Below are positions 1-5,280 of a stretch of 5,915 nucleotides of DNA, piece by piece. This DNA is from an uncultured Alphaproteobacteria bacterium (GTDB taxonomy: Bacteria; Pseudomonadota; Alphaproteobacteria; Rhizobiales; Rhizobiaceae), in NCBI GenBank assembly GCA_929200335.1, contig CAKMZG010000138.1, forward strand, positions 1 to 5,915. The letters run 5' to 3'. The translations under genes and the position numbers were made by a program. The notes under the pieces are model-generated. The model saw only the letters and a list, made by a program, of their open reading frames with translations. It was not told where the DNA came from and did no database searches. Numbering within the stretch: the first letter of the stretch is position 1; each line of letters starts with the position of its first letter.

Positions 1-1215
1 TAAGACATCATTGTCTAATTCTTCAATGAGTTCAGCAGCAAAAGCTTTCACCAATAACATGCGGGCATTTTTTTCATCAATACCGCGAGCCATAAGATAG
101 AATAAATGATCTTGCTCTAAATCAGTCACCGTTGCACCATGGGCGCATTGCACATCATCAGCAAAAATTTCCAACTCAGGTTTTGCAGAAAAATCGGCAT
201 CATCAGAAAGCAGCAACGTGTTGCATGCCATGCGAGCATCAGTTTTTTGCGCCACTGGATCAACGCGAATTTTGCCTTGAAAAACACCTTTGCCAGACTT
301 CATTGCAATATTGCGGAAAGTCTGTTGCGATGTTGTATTTTCAACATTATGATAAAGCACGGTGGTTACATCGGTATGGGTTTTATCGCCCAAAAGATTA
401 ATGCCCCGAATATCAAGATTAGCGCCTTCATTAGCCACATCAACAATAACCTCTTGACGAGTAAGATGGCCACCAGCATTCAATACCATGAGGGATAGAT
501 CGGAACCTTCACCAAGAGACACATTCATTTGTCCTAAATGATCGGATTGATCGCCATTTTCACGCAGCAAAATCCATTCCACCTTTGCGCCATCACCCAA
601 TTCAAGATGATTAACCAGCGAGCCAAATGCCGTATCAGTGCATACGATGCGTTCAACACTCGTGATTGATGCACCTGATTCTACAATTACACGATTACGA
701 TGATGTGCAGAACCGCCACGAATGATGTTTTGAATTTCAATCGGTGTTTCAATATTTGCATTGGCGGCAACAGTAATTTTATTACCATCTGTTACCAATG
801 CCCCATTAATATGGCCAATGGCATCATCATCACCAGTCACATCAAGCGAGTCTTGCCATGTCCCAGCCTTTAAAGCATCTTTGCCATAGACAATTGACAC
901 GCCATCAATATCAACAGAGCTTTTGCCGCTTTCACCATTTAGAACAGCTATAATCGCACTATCAGCCATGAGCGGCTTGATGGTTTTAGCTTCACCAGCA
1001 GTAGAGCCACTTGTGGCTGCACCATCCACATTTTTCAATTGTGTGCGCAAGTCTGTATAATGCCAATGCTCAACTCGGCGAGTTGGCAAGCCATTGGCTT
1101 TAATTTGTTCCATCAAAGCTTTACGGCGAGCACTGACTTCAGCATTGCCTGCTAAGGCTGTTTGATTAGCTTCAAATTGCTCCACTAGGGCTTGTTCGGT
1201 TGCATTTAATTCCAT
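1..1215 (-). CDS. sufD: SufD, Fe-S cluster assembly scaffold subunit (3' end outside window)
   Basis: SufD is the non-ATPase partner of SufB in the cytosolic SufBC2D scaffold, where Fe-S clusters are built. The reading frame opens with ATG at 1215-1213 and stays open for 405 codons to the window edge. Family members are usually about 420-430 residues, so only a short C-terminal piece is missing. The start is supported by an AAGGGT Shine-Dalgarno at 1228-1223, 7 nt upstream. Visible SufD hallmarks are the N-terminal LPTRRVEHWHYTDL segment (residues 43-56), a long beta-rich middle (about 85-340) fitting the beta-helix core, and the C-terminal CAHGAT motif. His359 of that motif corresponds to the E. 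coli SufD histidine (about 360) implicated with a SufB cysteine in cluster formation. The DLEQDHLFYLMARGI segment follows. The gene lies 25 bp after sufC on the same strand, so it is co-transcribed. I see no frameshift or missing key residue. Confidence 0.95.
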   Translation of the reverse strand, partial: MELNATEQALVEQFEANQTALAGNAEVSARRKALMEQIKANGLPTRRVEHWHYTDLRTQLKNVDGAATSGSTAGEAKTIKPLMADSAIIAVLNGESGKSSVDIDGVSIVYGKDALKAGTWQDSLDVTGDDDAIGHINGALVTDGNKITVAANANIETPIEIQNIIRGGSAHHRNRVIVESGASITSVERIVCTDTAFGSLVNHLELGDGAKVEWILLRENGDQSDHLGQMNVSLGEGSDLSLMVLNAGGHLTRQEVIVDVANEGANLDIRGINLLGDKTHTDVTTVLYHNVENTTSQQTFRNIAMKSGKGVFQGKIRVDPVAQKTDARMACNTLLLSDDADFSAKPELEIFADDVQCAHGATVTDLEQDHLFYLMARGIDEKNARMLLVKAFAAELIEELDNDVL

Positions 1216-1222
1216 GGTATTT

Positions 1223-1228
1223 ACCCTT
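1223..1228 (-). promoter_or_regulatory. Ribosome binding site of sufD
   Basis: AAGGGT lies in the 25-bp sufC-sufD gap, 7 nt before the ATG at 1215. It fixes the sufD start and shows that sufD is initiated independently rather than by stop-start overlap. Confidence 0.6.
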
Positions 1229-1240
1229 ACTTGCTAAACC

Positions 1241-1990
1241 TTAAGCTGCACTCTCAATAATATCCGCATAGCCTTTTTCTTCCAATTCAAGCGCCAAGTC
1301 TTTGTCGCCTGATTTGATGATACGGCCTTTGTAAAGCACATGCACGCTGTCTGGTACAATGTGATCTAACAAGCGTTGATAGTGAGTAATCACAATCATA
1401 CCACGCTCAGGAGAACGAAGGTGATTAACCCCATCAGATACGATTTTCAATGCATCAATATCAAGGCCACTATCGGTTTCATCCAAAATGCAAAGCTCTG
1501 GCGAAAGCAATGACATTTGTAAAATTTCAGCACGCTTTTTCTCACCACCAGAAAAACCAACATTAAGAGGACGTTTCAACATATCCATAGAAATTTTTAA
1601 TGCGCCAGCCTTTTCTTTTACCAAACGCATGAAATCTGGCGTTGATAATTCATCATCACCACGCGCTTTGCGTTGAGAATTCACAGCAGTTTTTAAGAAA
1701 TTCATGGTTGGAACGCCGGGGATTTCTAACGGATATTGAAATGCCAAGAAAACACCAGCCGCCGCACGCTCATCGATATCCATCTCTAAAAGATTTTCAC
1801 CATTGAACAGCACTTCGCCCTCAGTAATTTCATAATCTTCTTTACCAGCAAGCACATAAGATAGGGTTGATTTACCAGAGCCATTAGGCCCCATAATAGC
1901 GGTTACTTCACCAGCTTTAACGGTCAAATCAAGGCCACGTAGAATTTTCTCGCCTTCAACTTCAACATGTAGGTTTTTTATTTCAATCAT
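1241..1990 (-). CDS. sufC: SufC, ABC-type ATPase of the SufBCD complex
   Basis: SufC is the soluble ABC ATPase of the SUF scaffold. Two copies bind SufB and SufD, and their ATP-driven dimerisation reshapes the SufB-SufD interface so that a cluster can form. The protein has 249 residues, normal for the family (E. coli about 248), with no transmembrane domain. ABC motifs appear in order: Walker A GPNGSGKST (34-42, Lys40), Q-loop Gln85 in FLAFQYP, the SufC-type signature FSGGEKKR (146-153), Walker B LCILDE (166-171, catalytic Glu171), D-loop SGLD (174-177) and switch His203 in ITHYQR. The FSGGEKKRAE signature and the Asp173 in DETDSGLD separate SufC from transporter ATPases. A modest AAAGAG at 2002-1997, 6 nt upstream, supports the start. 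It follows the small membrane ORF by 32 bp and precedes sufD by 25 bp. All catalytic residues are intact. Confidence 0.98.
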   Translation of the reverse strand: MIEIKNLHVEVEGEKILRGLDLTVKAGEVTAIMGPNGSGKSTLSYVLAGKEDYEITEGEVLFNGENLLEMDIDERAAAGVFLAFQYPLEIPGVPTMNFLKTAVNSQRKARGDDELSTPDFMRLVKEKAGALKISMDMLKRPLNVGFSGGEKKRAEILQMSLLSPELCILDETDSGLDIDALKIVSDGVNHLRSPERGMIVITHYQRLLDHIVPDSVHVLYKGRIIKSGDKDLALELEEKGYADIIESAA

Positions 1991-2022
1991 AATATTCTCT
2001 TTATCACTATTTATCGTTTGAT

Positions 2023-2190
2023 TTAAACTGTATGAAACACGACAAGCGCAGCTGCAAAAGCAACGGCTGATATTATCGTGCCTAGAATTGAATCGCGCAG
2101 TCTATTTTGATGGTTTTTGCACTGCCAAAAATAGAACAGGCAAAACATCAAAACCACATAGACTATAGATGAAACCATCGGCGCATTCAT
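2023..2190 (-). CDS. Small two-helix membrane protein between sufB and sufC, function unknown
   Basis: This 55-codon ORF has ATG at 2190-2188 and TAA at 2025-2023. Its start overlaps the sufB stop as TAATG, an arrangement typical of translational coupling, and an AAGGGAG Shine-Dalgarno lies 9 nt upstream (2206-2200) inside the sufB 3' end. The product begins MNAPMVSS. It then has a hydrophobic stretch (about residues 9-22, IVYVVLMFCLFYFW), a short polar and basic loop with Cys24, Lys25, His27, Arg30, Arg32 and Asp33, and a second hydrophobic stretch (about 35-52, rich in Ile, Ala and Val). This suggests a helical hairpin in the inner membrane; the basic loop would be cytoplasmic by the positive-inside rule. 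I do not recognise a named family. From memory, related Rhizobiales suf operons often carry a small hypothetical gene at this place. A membrane protein is unexpected inside an operon for a soluble assembly machine. Chance is possible at this length, but the coupling, ribosome site and hydrophobic pattern all argue for a real gene. Confidence 0.7.
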   Translation of the reverse strand: MNAPMVSSIVYVVLMFCLFYFWQCKNHQNRLRDSILGTIISAVAFAAALVVFHTV

Positions 2191-3662
2191 TAGCCAACGC
2201 TCCCTTCAAGGGAAATACCAATTAGCTTTTGAGCTTCAACTGCAAATTCCATTGGCAACTGCTGAATAACATCGCGCACAAAGCCATTAACGATGAGAGC
2301 TACCGCCTCTTCTTCAGGAATGCCGCGCTGTAAGCAATAGAACAATTGATCATCTGAGATTTTAGAGGTTGTTGCCTCATGCTCAAATTGTGCCGTTGAG
2401 TTTTTTGCTTCAATATATGGCACCGTATGCGCGCCACATTGATTACCAATCAACAGACTATCACATTGAGTGAAATTGCGCGCATGTTCTGCCTTACGGT
2501 GAGCGGACACTTGACCACGGTACGTATTTTGCGAACGCCCAGCTGAAATACCTTTTGAGATAATACGGCTGGATGTATTTTTTCCTAAATGGAGCATCTT
2601 AGTACCACTATCAACTTGCTGCATGCCATTAGATACAGCAATGGAATAAAACTCACCCTGTGAGCCATCACCGCGTAAAATACAACTTGGATATTTCCAA
2701 GTTACTGCAGAACCTGTTTCCACTTGCGTCCAAGAAATTTTTGAACGATCACCACGGCAATCACCACGTTTGGTCACGAAGTTATAAATACCGCCCTTGC
2801 CTTCGCTATCACCTGGATACCAGTTTTGCACGGTTGAATATTTAATCTCTGCATCTTCATGAGCGATTAATTCCACCACAGCAGCATGCAATTGATTTTC
2901 ATCACGTTGAGGCGCAGTACAGCCCTCAAGATAGGAAACATAAGAGCCTTTTTCTGCAATAATTAGAGTGCGCTCAAATTGCCCTGTGTTTAGTGCATTG
3001 ATGCGGAAATAGGTTGAAAGCTCCATTGGGCAACGAACACCCTCTGGAATATATACAAATGAACCGTCAGTAAATACGGCACTGTTCAGCGTTGCATAAT
3101 AATTATCTGTTACAGGTACGACGGATGCTAGATATTTTTGTACCAATTCAGGATGCTCACGAATGGCCTCCGAGATTGAGCAGAAAATCACACCAGCTTT
3201 TGCCAACTCTTCTTTAAAGGTTGTCACAACAGAAACACTATCGAAAACCGCATCAACAGCGATTTTTGAATTTTGCACACCAGCCAACATTTCTTGTTCA
3301 CGAAGTGGGATACCCAACTTTTCATAAGTCGCAAGTAACTCAGGATCAACTTCATCCAAGCTCTTTGGGCCATCATCTGCAGATTTTGGTGCAGAATAAT
3401 AATAGATGTCATTAAAATCGATCTCAGGATAATTGACCTTCGCCCAGGAAGGCTCTTTCATAGTCAACCAACGCTGATAGGCATCTAAACGCCATTTCAA
3501 CATCCATTCTGGCTCGTCTTTTTTGGCCGAAATAAAACGGATGACGTCTTCTGACAAACCCTTGGGTGCGGTCTCGCTTTCAATATCGGTTACAAACCCA
3601 TATTTATATTGATCCACATCGATCTCTTTAACCTGATCTATGGTTTCCTGCACTGCCGGCAT
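2190..3662 (-). CDS. sufB: SufB, Fe-S cluster assembly scaffold subunit
   Basis: SufB is the core scaffold subunit of SufBC2D. It accepts persulfide sulfur and carries the nascent Fe-S cluster at its interface with SufD. The product has 490 residues, close to E. coli SufB (495). An N-terminal helical region (about 1-150, containing EPEWMLKWRLDAYQ) is followed by a beta-helix core and a C-terminal helical domain. Residues aligning with those reported as essential in E. coli are present: Arg220 and Asn222 (FRINALNTG), Cys248 (LEGCTAP), Gln279 and Trp281 (VQNWYPGD), Lys298 (TKRGD) and Cys409 (NQCGAHTVPYIE). The EHEATTSKI motif (427-435) is also intact. The ATG at 3662 has an ideal AAGGAG site 7 nt upstream. 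The gene lies 56 bp after the desulfurase with no terminator between them, and its stop overlaps the start of the small membrane ORF. No anomalies are seen. Confidence 0.98.
   Translation of the reverse strand: MPAVQETIDQVKEIDVDQYKYGFVTDIESETAPKGLSEDVIRFISAKKDEPEWMLKWRLDAYQRWLTMKEPSWAKVNYPEIDFNDIYYYSAPKSADDGPKSLDEVDPELLATYEKLGIPLREQEMLAGVQNSKIAVDAVFDSVSVVTTFKEELAKAGVIFCSISEAIREHPELVQKYLASVVPVTDNYYATLNSAVFTDGSFVYIPEGVRCPMELSTYFRINALNTGQFERTLIIAEKGSYVSYLEGCTAPQRDENQLHAAVVELIAHEDAEIKYSTVQNWYPGDSEGKGGIYNFVTKRGDCRGDRSKISWTQVETGSAVTWKYPSCILRGDGSQGEFYSIAVSNGMQQVDSGTKMLHLGKNTSSRIISKGISAGRSQNTYRGQVSAHRKAEHARNFTQCDSLLIGNQCGAHTVPYIEAKNSTAQFEHEATTSKISDDQLFYCLQRGIPEEEAVALIVNGFVRDVIQQLPMEFAVEAQKLIGISLEGSVG
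2200..2206 (-). promoter_or_regulatory. Ribosome binding site of the small membrane ORF, inside sufB
   Basis: AAGGGAG lies within the last codons of sufB, 9 nt before the ATG at 2190. It is the main sign, with the TAATG overlap, that the 55-codon ORF is translated. Confidence 0.55.
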
Positions 3663-3669
3663 GGCATTT

Positions 3670-3675
3670 CTCCTT
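3670..3675 (-). promoter_or_regulatory. Strong ribosome binding site of sufB
   Basis: AAGGAG at optimal 7-nt spacing before the sufB ATG is the strongest Shine-Dalgarno of the operon. The desulfurase start has no comparable site, which would favour more SufB than desulfurase from the same mRNA (inference). Confidence 0.65.
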
Positions 3676-3718
3676 AACTACAACTATTAAGCATTGCTAC
3701 TTATGTAACTTATTACTT

Positions 3719-4924
3719 CTACGCTGCTTCATATAAACGTTTCACTTGACTAGACCAAGCATTTATAAATCCATCAACATCTTCTTTTTGCGTATTCCAT
3801 CCAAGTGATATACGCAATGCACATTGCGCCAGATCATCCTCAACCTCCATGGCTTTTAAAACATGAGAGGATTTTACCTTACCCGACGAGCAAGCTGAAC
3901 CACTGGAAATGGCAATTCCTGCTAAATCAAAACCAATAAGCGCTGTCTCTGCATTCAATCCTTTTAAGGCAAAGCAAAGAGTATTGCCTAATCTTTTTGC
4001 GGTTTGAGCAAAAACCAGTAAATCACTTTGATTATTATCTAACGATTGCACTAGCGCCAACTCCAAAGCGTTGCGCAATTCAACAATACGCTCATTGACT
4101 TCTGCAAATTCATCCATTGCAATTTTCGCAGCTTTACCAAATCCAGCAATCGCAAGAACATTTTCTGTGCCAGCGCGATGGTGATTTTCTTGGCCGCCGC
4201 CTCTCACCAATGGATAAGGTTTATAAGCTGTTGACTTCAAGATCAATGCACCAACACCTTGAGGGCCGCCAATTTTATGGGCTGAAAGCAGCAAGGCATC
4301 AGCTTCTAGACTTTCAATATCTAGAATTAACTTACCTGCGCCCTGCACCGCATCAACCAGCAAAAAACCACCTGTTTCATGGACAATTTCCGCCACTTCA
4401 TAAACAGGTTCAACTACACCTGTTTCATTATTCGCCAGCATCACCGCAACAAATGGAGGTTGATAAGATGGATCGTTCTTATCTTCAAGAGCGTCATAGA
4501 CTGCCTTAAATGGTGCCATTGCGACCTTTAAAGCATTGAGATCAATCACACCTTCACTGTCTACCTTTAGATACTCAATATTCTCAGAACCAAAGCGACC
4601 ACCAGACAAAACGCAAGGATGCTCAATTGCAGATACAAACGCCTTGGCAAATTTAATTTCATGCTTGCCATGCAGATAATGCGGAGTGAGCGCTAAATTT
4701 GCAGCTTCACTGGCACTTGAGGTAAAAATCACATGATCTGAAGACGTTCCTGCCATTTCTGCGACTGCATTGCGCGCTTCAGCAATTTTTGCGCGTGCTT
4801 CTCGTCCTTCACCATGAACTGAGGAAGCATTGAAAATCTCCTGTTTCAACAGCTCAAGCATCATCATGCGCACTTCATCACGCATAGGGCTTCCCGCATT
4901 ATGGTCAAGATAAATCCGCTTCAT
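3719..4924 (-). CDS. Cysteine desulfurase, class I (NifS/IscS-like), first gene of the suf operon
   Basis: This PLP enzyme (class V aminotransferase fold) converts L-cysteine to alanine and passes the sulfur as a persulfide to the Fe-S scaffold. It has 401 residues, in the family range. Visible residues are YLDHNAGSP near the N-terminus, His102 (IEHPC, stacks on PLP), Asn166 (ANNETG), Asp191 and Gln194 (VDAVQGAG, cofactor contacts), Ser214/His216/Lys217 (SAHKIGG, Lys217 the Schiff-base lysine), the GGGQENHHRAGTEN loop, and catalytic Cys345 in GSACSSGK. The ACSSG loop marks class I rather than class II SufS. Two differences from E. coli IscS stand out: the PLP-phosphate segment reads TSSASEAAN instead of TSGATE-type, and about 17 extra residues lie at 138-156. 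The ATG at 4924 is kept because YLDHNAG starts at residue 5, although the upstream Shine-Dalgarno is weak. The stop is TAG. In Agrobacterium the gene in this position is called sufS2; nifS or iscS are also used, so no symbol is fixed. Confidence 0.95.
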   Translation of the reverse strand: MKRIYLDHNAGSPMRDEVRMMMLELLKQEIFNASSVHGEGREARAKIAEARNAVAEMAGTSSDHVIFTSSASEAANLALTPHYLHGKHEIKFAKAFVSAIEHPCVLSGGRFGSENIEYLKVDSEGVIDLNALKVAMAPFKAVYDALEDKNDPSYQPPFVAVMLANNETGVVEPVYEVAEIVHETGGFLLVDAVQGAGKLILDIESLEADALLLSAHKIGGPQGVGALILKSTAYKPYPLVRGGGQENHHRAGTENVLAIAGFGKAAKIAMDEFAEVNERIVELRNALELALVQSLDNNQSDLLVFAQTAKRLGNTLCFALKGLNAETALIGFDLAGIAISSGSACSSGKVKSSHVLKAMEVEDDLAQCALRISLGWNTQKEDVDGFINAWSSQVKRLYEAA

Positions 4925-5053
4925 GGTATTATTATCAAACCTGTTTCTAACCTGAATTCAGCGTTCAATGCGATAATTTAAAGATTTTACGCGACTGATG
5001 TCGTAATTTCCTTGAAAAATCACACCGCTTTAGACTATGTAGAGCTCTAGCAC

Positions 5054-5089
5054 TGGCTTAATCTAAATATTCAGATTTAAAATAAGCCA
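5054..5089. repeat. Interrupted inverted repeat in the presumed suf leader
   Basis: Outer arms TGGCTTA (5054-5060) and TAAGCCA (5083-5089) are exact inverted repeats. Nested inside is an 18-bp imperfect palindrome, AATCTAAATATTCAGATT (5060-5077, 8 of 9 pairs). If transcription starts upstream at about 5113, this lies in the 5' leader of the suf mRNA and could fold as a stem with an asymmetric bulge. It could instead be a protein-binding operator. It is not a standard intrinsic terminator, because no U-run follows the stem in the suf direction. Confidence 0.5.
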
Positions 5090-5093
5090 TTTT

Positions 5094-5120
5094 GCTAGTT
5101 TTGAATTATTCTAAACTAGC
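5094..5120. promoter_or_regulatory. Irr-box / iron control element (ICE)-like palindrome
   Basis: The 27-bp palindrome has arms GCTAG (5094-5098) and CTAGC (5116-5120) and 12 of 13 base pairs symmetric, the exception being 5102/5112. Its 17-bp core TTTTGAATTATTCTAAA (5099-5115) differs at one position from the alphaproteobacterial ICE, which I recall as TTTAGAA-N3-TTCTAAA. Irr, a Fur-family regulator responding to haem and iron status, binds this element, and suf operons are known members of iron regulons in Rhizobiales. The site is about 175-190 bp from the desulfurase start and about 165 bp from the hydrolase start, so either or both could be controlled. The palindrome is plain in the sequence; Irr as its ligand is inferred from consensus recall. 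Confidence 0.65.
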
Positions 5121-5148
5121 TTTAACGAATGAATAGTGGTCACGTCAA
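5120..5148 (-). promoter_or_regulatory. Candidate suf operon promoter
   Basis: On the minus strand CTTGACG places a -35 TTGACG at 5148-5143. After 17 nt comes TTAAAG (5125-5120) at the -10 position. The -35 is close to the alphaproteobacterial CTTGAC consensus, but the -10 matches TATAAT poorly (3 of 6). The implied start near 5113 falls inside the ICE-like core, as expected for a repressor site, and would give a leader of about 190 nt. The call is weak on sequence alone. Confidence 0.3.
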
Positions 5149-5165
5149 GTCCATAAAGTTAAATA

Positions 5166-5180
5166 TGAATAAAAAAATCA
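5166..5180. promoter_or_regulatory. Possible RirA (IRO-like) TGA-N9-TCA element
   Basis: TGA (5166-5168) and TCA (5178-5180) flank exactly nine bases, the minimal form I recall for the iron-responsive operator bound by the Rrf2-family regulator RirA in Rhizobiales. The inner bases are mostly A and not symmetric. A TGA-N9-TCA in 356 bp of AT-rich DNA is not very unlikely by chance, so this is a weak candidate, helped only by its position beside the ICE-like site and upstream of a suf operon. Confidence 0.2.
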
Positions 5181-5270
5181 TGTTTAGCTACTAATAATTA
5201 ATTTATATGCTGTGATAGCCATTAGCAGGTTTACGAAAAAATGGTTAGTCAAACTGATCTTAAGGGTTTT

Positions 5271-5275
5271 AGGAG
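5271..5275 (+). promoter_or_regulatory. Ribosome binding site of the hydrolase gene
   Basis: AGGAG lies 5 nt before the ATG at 5281 and supports that start over the out-of-frame ATG at 5241. Confidence 0.6.
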
Positions 5276-5280
5276 AAAAT

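Larger units (their letters stand above)
4925..5280. other. Divergent intergenic region between the suf operon and the hydrolase gene
   Basis: This 356-bp AT-rich stretch separates two divergently transcribed genes and must hold both promoters. I found no convincing coding sequence in it; an ATG at 5241 is out of frame with the hydrolase. It contains an Irr-box-like palindrome (5094-5120), a larger interrupted dyad (5054-5089), a 10-bp palindrome (TAGAGCTCTA, 5040-5049) and a TGA-N9-TCA element (5166-5180). The stretch 4925-5035, next to the desulfurase start, shows no clear motif. No clear plus-strand promoter for the hydrolase could be picked out by eye. Confidence 0.8.

Noticed and set aside
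132..498. Two overlapping plus-strand ORFs (89 and 119 codons)
   Set aside because: Both lie antisense to the well-supported sufD frame, have no domain-like pattern or ribosome site, and are rich in His, Gln and Cys as expected of a reverse-frame shadow.
3221..3415. Overlapping small ORFs on both strands within sufB
   Set aside because: sufB is intact and clearly coding through this stretch; the alternatives have no independent support.
3663..3718. Possible terminator or extra promoter between the desulfurase and sufB
   Set aside because: The 56-bp gap has no GC-rich stem with a T-run and no clear promoter; it holds only the sufB ribosome site.
4117..4509. Plus-strand ORF of 130 codons
   Set aside because: It is fully antisense to the PLP-binding core of the desulfurase; its composition (very rich in Gln, His and Leu) is that of a shadow frame.
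1..4924. Possible mobile island or new defence-type system
   Set aside because: All long genes are housekeeping SUF components with intact motifs, and there are no transposase, integrase, tRNA, direct-repeat or composition-break signs.
5040..5049. Perfect 10-bp palindrome TAGAGCTCTA
   Set aside because: It is too short to stand out by chance in 356 bp next to other dyads, and matches no operator I recognise; mentioned only in the intergenic entry.
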